Positions 44,024 to 53,587 of a stretch of 64,000 bases of DNA are shown here, piece after piece. The stretch is from positions 62,001 through 126,000 of the forward strand of contig CAMBRK010000003.1 of NCBI GenBank assembly GCA_945870185.1. Reading direction: 5' to 3'. The number at the start of each line of letters is the position of its first letter. The first letter of the stretch is position 1. The notes under the pieces were generated by a model that was not told where the DNA came from, did not search any database, and saw only the letters and a list, made by a program, of their open reading frames with translations. This DNA comes from Aureispira sp. CCB-QB1 (GTDB lineage: Bacteria; Bacteroidota; Bacteroidia; Chitinophagales; Saprospiraceae). The position numbers were made by a program, and so were the translations under genes.

Positions 44024-45382
44024 TTACAATGCTTGTATAATATCATACTGTGTCAAAACTATCAGATCTCCTGATAGATCTTTGGCGATAACAGCGGGTA
44101 CATTTTTAGATATATATTTATTTAGGTCTTTGACTGGTAAGTCTACAGAAACGGTTGGAAATGGAGCAGCCATAATTTCGGAAACACTTTTCTCACTATT
44201 TTGAAGTGGGTTATTTAGTATGAACTCTAAGATATTACTTTCTGAAATAGACCCTTTGATTTCATGATCATGCATTACAGGAAGTTGCGAAATATCGAGT
44301 TCTTTCATCATTTTTAAGACATTTTTTACACTTTCGTCAGTAGATACTGAAATGAATTTTTTGTCTCTTTTATGGGTTATAAGATCTCTTACTTTCAACT
44401 CGGTATCTAAGAAGCCACGCTCTCTCATCCAATCATCATTATATAATTTACCCATATACCTACTTCCATGATCATGAAACAGGATGACAACTACATCAGT
44501 TGGTTTCAACTGGTCTTTCATCTGAAGTAAACCAGCCAAAGCAGAACCCGCACTATATCCGAGCAATATCCCTTCTTCTCTTGCCAACCTTCTCGCTGCT
44601 AATGCTGCATCCTTGTCAGTAACTTTTTCAAAATGATCAATCAAGCTAAAGTCTACATTTTTAGGTAAGATGTCTTCACCAATACCTTCCGTTATGTAGG
44701 GATATATTTCTTTTCTATCAAAAATTCCTGTTTCATGATATTTTTTGAATACTGAACCATAGGTATCTATACCCCACACTTTAACATCTGGATTTTTTTC
44801 CTTTAGATATTTAGCTACTCCGGATACTGTACCACCTGTTCCTACGCCCACAATGAAATGTGTTATTTTGCCATCAGTTTGATTCCAAATTTCAGGCCCC
44901 GTGGATTCATAATGTGCTTGTCTGTTGGAGAGATTGTCATATTGATTAAGCCACGCTGAATTTGGAATCTCCTTACTGAGTTTTTCAGCAACTGAGTAAT
45001 ATGATCTCGGATCATCAGGCTCTACGTTGGTAGGGCATACGATGACTTCAGCTCCGTGAGCCTTGAGTATGTCGATTTTTTCTTTAGATTGTTTGTCGCT
45101 TGTAGTGAAAATACATTTATATCCTTTTACTGCTGCAGCGAGCGCTATTCCCATTCCTGTATTTCCTGAGGTACATTCTATAAAGGTCCCTCCGGGCTTG
45201 ATACGCCCTTGTTTTTCTGCATCTTCCACCATTTTGAGAGCCATCCGATCTTTGGTGGAGTGGCCGGGGTTGAATGTTTCTATCTTGCCTAGTACGAGAC
45301 AAGGTAGACCTTCCACTACTTTATTGAGTTTGACCATGGGCGTATTTCCGATGGTTTCCAAAATATTATTTCGATAATCCAT
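44024..45382 (-). CDS. Cystathionine beta-synthase with C-terminal CBS domains
   Basis: 452 residues. The PLP fold-type II catalytic part (1-325) has the Schiff-base Lys in HSTKDRMA (K44), the phosphate-binding-type SGNTGMG (71-77) and GVGTGGTVSG. Residues about 330-452 are a Bateman module of two CBS domains (VRDLITHKRDKKFISVSTDES; ISEIMAAPFPTVSVDLPV) that likely bind S-adenosylmethionine or a nucleotide to regulate activity. It condenses serine with homocysteine to cystathionine in the cytosol (cysteine synthase is the alternative). It has its own -7 box and no operon partner. Confidence 0.9.
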   Translation of the reverse strand: MDYRNNILETIGNTPMVKLNKVVEGLPCLVLGKIETFNPGHSTKDRMALKMVEDAEKQGRIKPGGTFIECTSGNTGMGIALAAAVKGYKCIFTTSDKQSKEKIDILKAHGAEVIVCPTNVEPDDPRSYYSVAEKLSKEIPNSAWLNQYDNLSNRQAHYESTGPEIWNQTDGKITHFIVGVGTGGTVSGVAKYLKEKNPDVKVWGIDTYGSVFKKYHETGIFDRKEIYPYITEGIGEDILPKNVDFSLIDHFEKVTDKDAALAARRLAREEGILLGYSAGSALAGLLQMKDQLKPTDVVVILFHDHGSRYMGKLYNDDWMRERGFLDTELKVRDLITHKRDKKFISVSTDESVKNVLKMMKELDISQLPVMHDHEIKGSISESNILEFILNNPLQNSEKSVSEIMAAPFPTVSVDLPVKDLNKYISKNVPAVIAKDLSGDLIVLTQYDIIQAL

Positions 45383-45793
45383 ATTTAGATTTCATTTGAT
45401 GGTAAAATATGCCGCAAAGGTACAGGAAAACTTATATTTATGATTATTTTTTAATCCTGTAATGTAGGAATTTTTGGAATATCTTTTATGATTCGATAAG
45501 GGCATGCTTCATTGAGATAAAATTTATCCATTACTTATTAATTTAAGACGCAAAATGGGAAACCGTTAAGTTTATTTTTTTAAACATTAATACGTAAGTG
45601 CACTCCCAAAGCCTAAAAGGATGAAAGGCTAATAATGCTTCAGGGCTCAATGGTAGATAAGTAAATGCATATAAACTGTTGGAAATTTGTGAATCTCTGT
45701 GTTTTTTCCTTTGGTAGCAAAGTTATCCTTTTCAAATTTTGCTCAAGAAAAGATGTGAAAAACATTTAAATTTTTGAAATAAAATGAACACAA
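45383..45793 (+). other. Intergenic region, 411 bp
   Basis: No gene is seen. It contains the -7 box for the cystathionine beta-synthase gene at its left end and otherwise AT-rich DNA without clear hairpins. Confidence 0.45.
45416..45423 (-). promoter_or_regulatory. -7 promoter box for the cystathionine beta-synthase gene
   Basis: Reverse strand reads TACCTTTG followed by C, 33 bp upstream of the ATG at 45382. No clear -33. Confidence 0.5.
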
Positions 45794-46345
45794 CTACACC
45801 TTAAACAAAAACTCTAATAACTCATCAAACTCTAATCCTACATCAAACTTGTGGTCATTGTATCTATGTACGATCATTTTGAAAAAAATAAGCTTTTCGC
45901 CATGAAATCGTAGTTCCACATGGATATTCCCAAATATTTGGTCTGATTTGCCTTGAATTAGAGGTAACTTATAAGATGGTTTTTGATAAATGATAAGGCT
46001 TCTTTCACCATGATCATGAACTTTATCTTCTGACAGCTGGACAATATATCCTCTTTCTTTTAGTTTTTCGCAGATATATAACTGGAAGTATTCAAGTTCC
46101 TGAATCGATTCGAAGGGAAATTTATGGTCTAGTGAAAAGGCAGATGACATTTTGTTCTTGCCAAATTTTATACCTTCTGTAACGTATACCGGATTAATTT
46201 TGTAATCGGTAAATGCAGTGTAAATGGTTTTACAAAATATTTCAAGAACACCACTATTTACCCAATTTTTCCATTCGATGGAGTTCAATGTTTGATGAGG
46301 TAAATAAGCTGAGCTTTCAGTTCCATTCTTTGAAATGAATTGCAT
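45794..46345 (-). CDS. Cytosolic protein of unknown function
   Basis: 183 residues from the ATG at 46345; an upstream in-frame ATG at 46378 adds 11 residues of unusual composition and is less likely. No signal peptide or transmembrane helix. It is rich in aromatic and charged residues (FPFESIQELEYFQLYICEKL; HDHGERSLIIYQKPSY; LRFHGEKLIFFKMIVHRYNDHKFDVG), with no recognised catalytic motif. The gene stands alone between the cystathionine beta-synthase gene and the GH109 gene. I do not recognise a family. Confidence 0.5.
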   Translation of the reverse strand: MQFISKNGTESSAYLPHQTLNSIEWKNWVNSGVLEIFCKTIYTAFTDYKINPVYVTEGIKFGKNKMSSAFSLDHKFPFESIQELEYFQLYICEKLKERGYIVQLSEDKVHDHGERSLIIYQKPSYKLPLIQGKSDQIFGNIHVELRFHGEKLIFFKMIVHRYNDHKFDVGLEFDELLEFLFKV

Positions 46346-46584
46346 AAAATTATTTGTTCTGAATCTGCAAACAACCAATATCCATAAATGTTTTTAGATG
46401 CAAAATCATCAGAGGATAAATTTCTTACTTAACATATTTAAATCAAAATGATTTTTTCCAACGGTAACAAGGTAAAATATGATGCATCACAAATTTTAAT
46501 TTCTGTAAATTCATTTTGAGTAAAAAAAACTTACGATTATTGCAAATAAAATATTCATCATAGGGTCATTAAAAAACTTAAACT

Positions 46585-46592
46585 TATCTTTG
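46585..46592 (+). promoter_or_regulatory. -7 promoter box for the GH109-type gene
   Basis: TATCTTTG fits TAnnTTTG, 20 bp upstream of the ATG at 46612. No well-placed -33 TTTG. Confidence 0.5.
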
Positions 46593-46611
46593 TAGTCGTT
46601 AAATCATTGAT

Positions 46612-47970
46612 ATGAAACGTAGAAATTTTGTTAAAAGCACCACTGTAGCCACAGCATGTACCATCACAGCACCATCTTTATTGTTTGCCCGTGATCTTTG
46701 GAATATTAATAAAGTAAGAGTCGGAGTCATTGGTGTTGGAGCTCGTGGATTAGGTACATTGGAGTTGTGTTTGCTGAGAGCAGATGTTGAAGTGACTGCT
46801 ATTTGTGATATTGATCCGATTACCGTCGCAAAGGCAGAAAAGATGATCACCAAGACAGGAAAAAAACAACCACAATATTTTACTGCTGGCCATGAAGCAT
46901 ATAAAAAATTATTAGAACAAAAAGATGTTGATGCTGTCATCATTTGCACACCTTGGGAGTGGCATACCCCTATGTCAGTTGATGCCATGAATGCTGGAAA
47001 GGCGGTGGCTTGTGAAGTCGCTGGTGCGATGAGCTTGGACGAATGCTGGCAACTGGTCCGAATCTATGAACGTACACGCACCCCATTTATGATTATGGAA
47101 AATGTGTGTTATCGCCGAGATGTCATGGCAGTTTTGAATATGGCAAGAAAAGATATGTTTGGCGAGATGATACATCTAGAAGGTGGATATCAGCATGACC
47201 TCAGGGAAGTCAAATTTAATGATGGTGTCAACTATTATGGTGGTGGTGTAGAATTTGGTGAAAAGGGGTATTCCGAAGCCAAATGGCGAACCACACACTC
47301 AGTATACAGAAATGGTGACTTGTATCCAACTCATGGTATTGGTCCTGTGGGGAGTTTTATCAATAATAATAGAGGTAATAGATTCGAATACCTAACATCA
47401 ATGGCTTCCAAAGCAAAAGGTCTACATCAGTACATTGTAAATCATCCCAAAGGTGGAACAAACCATCCCAATGCAAAAGTAAATTTCAGATTGGGTGATG
47501 TCGTCACTACCAATATCATGACAGCCAATGGCGAAACGATCACTTTATCTCATGATACCAACTTACCCAGGCCATACTCCTTAGGTTTCAGAGTACAAGG
47601 GACCAAAGGAATATGGATGGATGTCAATAAATCGTTGTATTTAGAAGGCAAAAGCCCAGCACACAAATGGGAAGTTGCGGAGCCTTATTTAAAAGAGTAT
47701 GACCATCCGCTATGGAAAAAATATGCTGAAGATGCTGCCGGTGCAGGACATGGTGGTATGGACTGGTTTGTGCTCAATGCTTTCTTTGAGGCGCTAAAAC
47801 GAAATGAACCTATGCCATTGGACGTCTATGATCATGCCAGTTGGGCAGCTATTACTTGTCTTTCTGAGCAATCCATAGCACAAGGTGGTGAGCCCCAGGC
47901 ATTTCCAGATTTTACAGATGGCAAATGGATGAATAGGAAGCCTATCTTTGCTTTGGATGATCGGTATTGA
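46612..47970 (+). CDS. Gfo/Idh/MocA oxidoreductase, GH109 glycoside hydrolase type, Tat-exported
   Basis: 452 residues. The N-terminus MKRRNFVKSTTVATACT is a twin-arginine (Tat) signal, so it is folded with cofactor before export. VGVIGVGARGLG is the NAD-binding Rossmann loop, with DAVIICTPWEWHTPMSVDAM and GKAVACEVAGAMSLDECWQL typical of the family. The downstream part (NVCYRRDVMAVLNM; HSVYRNGDLYPTHGIGPVG; AGHGGMDWFVLNAFFEAL) matches GH109, which uses bound NAD to cleave alpha-N-acetylgalactosaminides by an oxidation-elimination mechanism. The substrate of this member is inferred, as GH109 is widespread in Bacteroidota. It is monocistronic with a -7 box. Confidence 0.9.
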   Translation: MKRRNFVKSTTVATACTITAPSLLFARDLWNINKVRVGVIGVGARGLGTLELCLLRADVEVTAICDIDPITVAKAEKMITKTGKKQPQYFTAGHEAYKKLLEQKDVDAVIICTPWEWHTPMSVDAMNAGKAVACEVAGAMSLDECWQLVRIYERTRTPFMIMENVCYRRDVMAVLNMARKDMFGEMIHLEGGYQHDLREVKFNDGVNYYGGGVEFGEKGYSEAKWRTTHSVYRNGDLYPTHGIGPVGSFINNNRGNRFEYLTSMASKAKGLHQYIVNHPKGGTNHPNAKVNFRLGDVVTTNIMTANGETITLSHDTNLPRPYSLGFRVQGTKGIWMDVNKSLYLEGKSPAHKWEVAEPYLKEYDHPLWKKYAEDAAGAGHGGMDWFVLNAFFEALKRNEPMPLDVYDHASWAAITCLSEQSIAQGGEPQAFPDFTDGKWMNRKPIFALDDRY

Positions 47971-48099
47971 TTCTACCGATGTGTAATATCAAAGCCATCT
48001 CATAAGTAGATACAGGACAAGAGACTTACTTTTTTATTTTTTGATAAAATGATGAATAGATTACAATATTTCAATTTATGGAATATTGTTCTTTTCAGG

Positions 48100-49425
48100 T
48101 CACATCAACGCACCAATAATCGTAGCAGAAAATAATGAAGCAATAGTACCTCCTAATAATGCTTTGAGACCAAATTCAGATAAATTTTTTCTTTGTCCAG
48201 GCGCTAGTGAACCGATGCCACCGATTTGTATGCCAATGCTTGCAAAATTAGCAAAACCACACAGCATATATGTGGCCATGATGATAGATTTTTGTTGGGT
48301 GAGATGGATTACATTGGCTGGATTTTTCAACTCTGCTAGTTGCGCGTAAGCTACAAATTCACTTGCAGCTAGTTTGATACCGAGAAGTTGACCCATAGTC
48401 ATAATGTCTTCACTCGCAACTCCGATAAGCCACATCAAAGGAGCAAAAATAAGACCTAAAATGGTTTCTATAGATAATTTAGAATATTGGGTGTAGTGAT
48501 CTATTCCACCATTTAAGCAACTCTTGTCATCAATTGCTCCCAAAGTCAAAGTGTGCAGACTTAAATCACCTATAAAGCCTAATCCAAAATTAATCATTGC
48601 AATGAACGCTATAAAAACCAATAACATTGCAGCTACATTTGCGGCTAATTTTAATCCTTCGGTAGTTCCGTTGGCTATAGCGTCTAATACATTAGTACCA
48701 ATATTTTCATAAGAAACATTTACATCAGTATTGATAGCTTCAGTTTGTGGAAATAATATTTTAGAGATTACAATCGCTCCGGGCGCAGCCATGACGGATG
48801 CAGCGAGAAAATGTTTTGCAAACTCAAGTCTCAAAACAGGATCATCGCCTCCCAAAAATGAAATGTATGCAGCCATAACTGCTCCTGCCAAGGTTGCCAT
48901 GCCTCCTATCATGACCAGCAAGATTTCAGACTTATTCATTTTTTCAAGGTACGCCTTGATCAGTAAAGGAGCCTCCGTCTGTCCTAAAAAAATATTTCCG
49001 GTTACTGAAAGACTCTCTGCTCCGGAAATATTTAGTAATTTTGTAAAGATGATGGCAAAAACCTTAACTACCTTTTGTATCAATCCCAAATAGAACAGTA
49101 ATGAAGTGAGTGCCGAAAAGAAAACTATAGTGGGTAATACCTGGAATAGAAATATAAACCCAAAACTACTGACATCCATAAGCTTATCGCCTAATAAAAA
49201 AATTGTACCCGCTTTAGTAAATTCTAATACTGCTACAAATATGCTCCCTACAAATTCAAAAATCGACTTGATGAACGGTACTTTTAAGACACCCAAAGCC
49301 AAAACCAATTGTGCGGCTAAACCTATACCCACTGTTTTCCAATGTATAGCTTTCCTGTTGCTGGAAAAAATATATCCGATTAAAACCAAAACTGCCATTC
49401 CAATAATGCCTCTTACAATCCCCAT
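48100..49425 (-). CDS. nupC: Concentrative nucleoside transporter (CNT/NupC family)
   Basis: 441 residues with about ten transmembrane segments. It carries out uptake of nucleosides by H+ or Na+ symport through the inner membrane. Family motifs include GNIFLGQTEAPLLIKAYL (with the conserved GQxE), GGMATLAGAVMAAYISFLG and a later ASEDIMTMGQLLGIKLAASEF. Length fits the family (400-450). The start at 49425 is a good ATG with a hydrophobic first helix. The uridine kinase gene starts divergently at 49600, suggesting linked pyrimidine salvage: uptake here, phosphorylation there. Confidence 0.93.
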   Translation of the reverse strand: MGIVRGIIGMAVLVLIGYIFSSNRKAIHWKTVGIGLAAQLVLALGVLKVPFIKSIFEFVGSIFVAVLEFTKAGTIFLLGDKLMDVSSFGFIFLFQVLPTIVFFSALTSLLFYLGLIQKVVKVFAIIFTKLLNISGAESLSVTGNIFLGQTEAPLLIKAYLEKMNKSEILLVMIGGMATLAGAVMAAYISFLGGDDPVLRLEFAKHFLAASVMAAPGAIVISKILFPQTEAINTDVNVSYENIGTNVLDAIANGTTEGLKLAANVAAMLLVFIAFIAMINFGLGFIGDLSLHTLTLGAIDDKSCLNGGIDHYTQYSKLSIETILGLIFAPLMWLIGVASEDIMTMGQLLGIKLAASEFVAYAQLAELKNPANVIHLTQQKSIIMATYMLCGFANFASIGIQIGGIGSLAPGQRKNLSEFGLKALLGGTIASLFSATIIGALM

Positions 49426-49599
49426 ATTTCTTTGCTTTTATATTTAAAATCTCTATTTGTAAAATGGTAACTTATTATTTTAAGTCCGAGCTTCAGCTAT
49501 GTTCAGATGAGATTAAAAATTATGAAATAATTTTATTTCTCACCCAAAAGCTGTTAATTTGTGCGAAAAATAGACAAATTATTTAATCAGGTATCATTT

Positions 49600-50241
49600 A
49601 TGAGTTTAAAAAATTCAAATTGCTTTATAATTGGCATTTCGGGAGGCAGTGGATCAGGCAAAACTTCTTTCATTAGAGATATCAAAGAACATTTTACCGA
49701 TGAAGAAATTTGCTTTCTGTCCCAAGATGATTACTATAAGCCAAGAGAACTGCAAAAAGAAGATGAAAACGGAATAAAAAACTTTGACCTCCCAGAATCC
49801 ATTGAGTTGGATGAGTTTTATTTTGATTTGGTCAAGCTTAATAATGGCATGGAAGTAGAAAGAGAAGAGTATACCTTTAATAATGAAAAAAAATCACCAG
49901 GCATCTTGCATTTTAAGCCTGCACCTATAATTATAGTGGAAGGCTTGTTTGTTTTTTACGAACCTAAGTTGTTTAATATGATGGATATGAAAATCATTAT
50001 TCACGCCACAGACACTCAAAAAATCATTAGAAGGATAAAAAGGGATAGGGTAGAACGCAATTATCCACTTGAAGATGTCTTATATAGATACGAACATCAT
50101 GTTTTGCCATCCTTCGAGAGTTTTATTTCTCCCTTTATAAATAAAGTGGATTTGGTAATCAACAATAATAAGCACTACGATATGGGTAGAGATATGTTGA
50201 TCTCATATTTGAAAACACTTGTCTATAAGGGGAGATTTTAG
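49600..50241 (+). CDS. udk: Uridine kinase
   Basis: 213 residues from the ATG at 49600; an upstream in-frame GTG at 49561 adds 13 residues that do not fit the family. It phosphorylates uridine and cytidine in pyrimidine salvage. The P-loop is IIGISGGSGSGKTSFIRDI (G15-G-S-G-S-G-K21-T). Further features are FLSQDDYYKPR, the Asp region used for nucleoside binding, and DFDLPESIELDEF-like HxD spacing, then IVEGLFVF. Length agrees with Udk (E. coli 213). It is divergent from the nucleoside transporter gene. Confidence 0.93.
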   Translation: MSLKNSNCFIIGISGGSGSGKTSFIRDIKEHFTDEEICFLSQDDYYKPRELQKEDENGIKNFDLPESIELDEFYFDLVKLNNGMEVEREEYTFNNEKKSPGILHFKPAPIIIVEGLFVFYEPKLFNMMDMKIIIHATDTQKIIRRIKRDRVERNYPLEDVLYRYEHHVLPSFESFISPFINKVDLVINNNKHYDMGRDMLISYLKTLVYKGRF

Positions 50242-50271
50242 ATATATAATAAAAAAAAAGATATATATAAA

Positions 50272-50301
50272 TTTGTTTTTTTATTTTTTTAATTATCTTT
50301 G
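50272..50301 (+). promoter_or_regulatory. Candidate promoter for the metzincin gene
   Basis: TTTG (50272-50275), 18 bp, TATCTTTG (50294-50301) followed by CGCGATGAA. The leader to the ATG at 50420 would be about 110 bases. Confidence 0.55.
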
Positions 50302-50419
50302 CGCGATGAATCCTTTTTTACTAAAGGTTATTTTTTTTGTTTGTTCCGACCATTAGAATGATATGAACCTGAGATGAGAAAACCCCAATACTATTTCTCT
50401 ATCTTTAAAGGTATTTACC

Positions 50420-53278
50420 ATGTTCGTAAAAAAATCTTTTTTAGTTTTATACTATCTGTTAGTTACGTTAGATTTTTCTTTTTCGCAGGGCAATCACTTA
50501 CAGTTCCGAAAGATTAGTCAGGAAGAACATGACCTTAGTCAGGTATTTGTAAAATCGCAGGTGCTCGAATTCGATGCATCGTCATTGTACAACAAAATGC
50601 TGTCTCAGAGATCTCTTGAAGGAGCTTTTACCTTCTCTTTTGGGGAAAATGAGCCAATGACTTTCAATATGGAGGAAGTTCATTTGATAACTGATAAAAC
50701 AGCATTATATACCTTAGTACCCGGCGGTAAGCAAAAGCTCAATCAATTGCCGGATGTCAAAACTTATAAAGGAACATTTGCTGACGGACGAGATGGCTAT
50801 ATTCGACTTACCTTACACGGAGACTTTTTATATGCCAATATTAAAAATGAAGATAAGGAGTACTTTATCGAACCACTCCAATATTATGACCATTCGAGTA
50901 GAGCAGGTAAATTTGTTTTTTATAGTACCCGTGATATAAATCCAAAACATAAAAATAAAAAATGCTTTAGACCAGATTTTACAGATACTGAAATACAAAG
51001 AGAAAACGCTGAAGGTCTGAGAATGACTGGCCAATGCTATAAAGTAAAATTGGCTTTGCTGGCTGATTATGCTATGTTTATTGACGCAGCACATGCCGGA
51101 CTTGATGCAGTAATAGCTCATATTGTAGCTGTGATGAATAATGTTCAAGCTAATTATGTATATAATGCAAGTGTAAATTTTACTAACGGTATCAATTATG
51201 AGATCAGTGAAGTTATAGTTTCCACTTGTCCGACTTGTGACCCGATTTCAAGTACTCAAAATCCAACTTTACTATTAACAGAATTTTCCGATTGGGTAGG
51301 TATCAACGGATTTTATCATCCATTTCATGCAGCACATTTCTGGACGAATCGTGATTTTATAGGCCCAACTATTGGATTGGCCTTTCTGCAAGGAAACTTG
51401 TATTGTCAAAGTAGGGCTCTTGCGGTCCTAGAGGATTGGTCTACAAATGCAGCTCTACTTAAAACAATGGTCGCGCATGAAGTAGCCCACAATTTTAATG
51501 GTGTTCACGACGGAACTTCAGGTATGATACTCTCACCTACGGTTTCGGTCACTGATACTTGGAGCAGTGCTTCCAAAACGACGATATCCGGTCAAATAGT
51601 AAACCAATCTTCATGCTTTACATTATGTGCTCCTCCGGCTTGTGCAAAATTGGAGAATTTAATTTTAAATAATATTACCACAAGTAGTTTTAATGTTTCG
51701 TGGGTTCATAGTCCATCTCAATGGTATACTTTAAAAGTAAGAGAAGTAGGAAATGAAAATTTTATTCAAGAAGTGACTACTATTAATAATACGATCACTT
51801 TAAGTCCTCCAGGTTTTGCAATTTGTAAATCTTATGATATATTTGTTTACAATAATTGTAGTAGTTCCGGCCTAAGTGCGCCGCAAAGAGCATTGTTTAA
51901 AGGTTTAACATCTCAAGGTTGTTCTGACTTTAACCCACAACAAAAGACAGCATGGTTAGGGTCGAGTGTAGGTTTTATTAATAATTCCATCAGTGCAAAT
52001 ACCTGGCTTTGGGATTTTGGAAATAGTCAGACTGCTACATCTCAAACACCAACGACAACTTATTCAGCAGCAGGAGAATATGATGTTAGCCTTACCGTAA
52101 ACAACGGAGCTCATTCTTTATTAAAAGACAATATTGTACGAATTTTACCAAATAGAACTGCACCATATACTTTATCCAATGGTGGTAACTTTGAGTCCAA
52201 TCCTCTTGACTTTGGTGTAGATCAGGTAGAGGGCGTTGTGAATATATGGGAATATGGAACTTCCAATATTGGTTTAGTAACTCAAGGAAATGCTTGGAAA
52301 ACAAAACTAAATACTAACATTCCACAAATTACGACAAAAAGTGCTTTACTAACACCTAGATTTAATTTTGCTCAGTATCCAAACTATAACCTAAGTTTTG
52401 ATTTAAGTATGCAAACATTGTTCTGTAATGCTCCTTTTGCAGTGCAACTTCAATATTCTACTGATAATGGAGGTACTTGGACTCGTTTGGGTGGCAATAG
52501 TTTTTATGACGGTTATCCAGGAGCATTTTGTGCCATTGCTTCTCAAGTATTTAGTGATGGGTATGGATGGTCTACTTCACAAAATTATAATTCAAAATCC
52601 ATAGATGTAAGTTTTCTTTCAGGCCAAACGGCAGTAATATTTCGTTTTGTAGCCTCTATAGCAGGAAATTTTACAAGCGGTTACAATATTGATGGTGCCT
52701 TAATAGATAATTTTCAAATTACAGCTTCTGGTGCACCGTTGCCATTAGAAAGTTATAGCTTAAAAGCAAAAAAAGACGGGAAACATACATGGCTAAACTG
52801 GTCTTCAGAACTTACAAGTAGTGATATAGAATTATTTTATGTTTACCGTTTTTCATCAATGAAAAATGAATTTCAAATAATTGGCCAAAAAAATGTGGAT
52901 CAGCCTCATCAATTATTATTTGATTTCAAAGATGAATTGCCTTACAATGGCCTAAATCTTTATCAGGTGGGTGCGATGGGTTACGATGGCAATGTCTCCT
53001 ACTCTAATATAGTCAAAGTTTACCATGACGATCAAGCAAACTTAGATGTCTACCCTAATCCAGCTACTATAGGAAGTGATGTACAATTACTATTAAATGA
53101 AGGCGAAGAAATAATTCAAATAACGGTAACAGATATCACAGCCAAGTTGCTGAATGACATGATGTACCTATTCAATCAAAATAAAAAAACCATACAATTT
53201 TTCAAAGCCGGTATGTATATCACTCAATTAAAACTATCCAATGGAAATACCTTAAATAAAAAAGTATTGATCCACTAA
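50420..53278 (+). CDS. T9SS type A secreted metzincin-type metalloprotease
   Basis: 952 residues with a signal peptide (LVLYYLLVTLDFSFSQ). A propeptide-like part is followed by the catalytic domain near residues 200-410 with HEVAHNFNGVHD (H353-E-x-x-H357-x5-H363-D), an HExxHxxxxxH metzincin/reprolysin-like zinc site in which the usual Gly is N360. GTSGMILSP downstream supplies a Met-turn. A fibronectin-like domain (about 415-490), a PKD-like domain (about 500-570, FTNNSISANTWLWDFG-like) and a lectin/CUB-like beta-sandwich follow. The final about 80 residues (DVYPNPATIGSDVQLLLN, KAGMYITQLKLSNGN) are a type A sorting signal. It probably degrades protein or matrix outside the cell. Confidence 0.85.
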   Translation: MFVKKSFLVLYYLLVTLDFSFSQGNHLQFRKISQEEHDLSQVFVKSQVLEFDASSLYNKMLSQRSLEGAFTFSFGENEPMTFNMEEVHLITDKTALYTLVPGGKQKLNQLPDVKTYKGTFADGRDGYIRLTLHGDFLYANIKNEDKEYFIEPLQYYDHSSRAGKFVFYSTRDINPKHKNKKCFRPDFTDTEIQRENAEGLRMTGQCYKVKLALLADYAMFIDAAHAGLDAVIAHIVAVMNNVQANYVYNASVNFTNGINYEISEVIVSTCPTCDPISSTQNPTLLLTEFSDWVGINGFYHPFHAAHFWTNRDFIGPTIGLAFLQGNLYCQSRALAVLEDWSTNAALLKTMVAHEVAHNFNGVHDGTSGMILSPTVSVTDTWSSASKTTISGQIVNQSSCFTLCAPPACAKLENLILNNITTSSFNVSWVHSPSQWYTLKVREVGNENFIQEVTTINNTITLSPPGFAICKSYDIFVYNNCSSSGLSAPQRALFKGLTSQGCSDFNPQQKTAWLGSSVGFINNSISANTWLWDFGNSQTATSQTPTTTYSAAGEYDVSLTVNNGAHSLLKDNIVRILPNRTAPYTLSNGGNFESNPLDFGVDQVEGVVNIWEYGTSNIGLVTQGNAWKTKLNTNIPQITTKSALLTPRFNFAQYPNYNLSFDLSMQTLFCNAPFAVQLQYSTDNGGTWTRLGGNSFYDGYPGAFCAIASQVFSDGYGWSTSQNYNSKSIDVSFLSGQTAVIFRFVASIAGNFTSGYNIDGALIDNFQITASGAPLPLESYSLKAKKDGKHTWLNWSSELTSSDIELFYVYRFSSMKNEFQIIGQKNVDQPHQLLFDFKDELPYNGLNLYQVGAMGYDGNVSYSNIVKVYHDDQANLDVYPNPATIGSDVQLLLNEGEEIIQITVTDITAKLLNDMMYLFNQNKKTIQFFKAGMYITQLKLSNGNTLNKKVLIH

Positions 53279-53327
53279 CTTAAAAGGAGTTTAACCCAAT
53301 TATAGCAAATATGATATAAACGAATAT

Positions 53328-53357
53328 CAAAAGGCTCTTTATGAGCTTTTTTTTTAA
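53328..53357 (+). terminator. Terminator after the metzincin gene
   Basis: AAAAGGCTC, loop TTTAT, GAGCTTTTTTTT, with one bulged G in the stem. It lies 50 bp downstream of the stop. Confidence 0.6.
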
Positions 53358-53470
53358 GTAAAATTAAACTTTTAAAATATTTAAATAACTTATAATCAAT
53401 GTTATAGTAATTATTAAATAATTTTAAATCTAATTTATTGAAAAATATTTTAAAAATCACATTAAAATAA

Positions 53471-53501
53471 TTTGTAATATGTAATATTCTATTTATCTTT
53501 G
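53471..53501 (+). promoter_or_regulatory. Promoter of the HYR/dockerin T9SS gene
   Basis: TTTG (53471-53474), 19 bp, TATCTTTG (53494-53501) followed by CGGGGTGAA. Near-consensus. Leader about 80 bases to the start at 53588. Confidence 0.6.
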
Positions 53502-53587
53502 CGGGGTGAAGTGATATCTTGTCGTTTCACTAAATACCCAAAGGCAGTAATTAAGTATTTTATTTCTCAAAGTAAAAAATGTTAATT

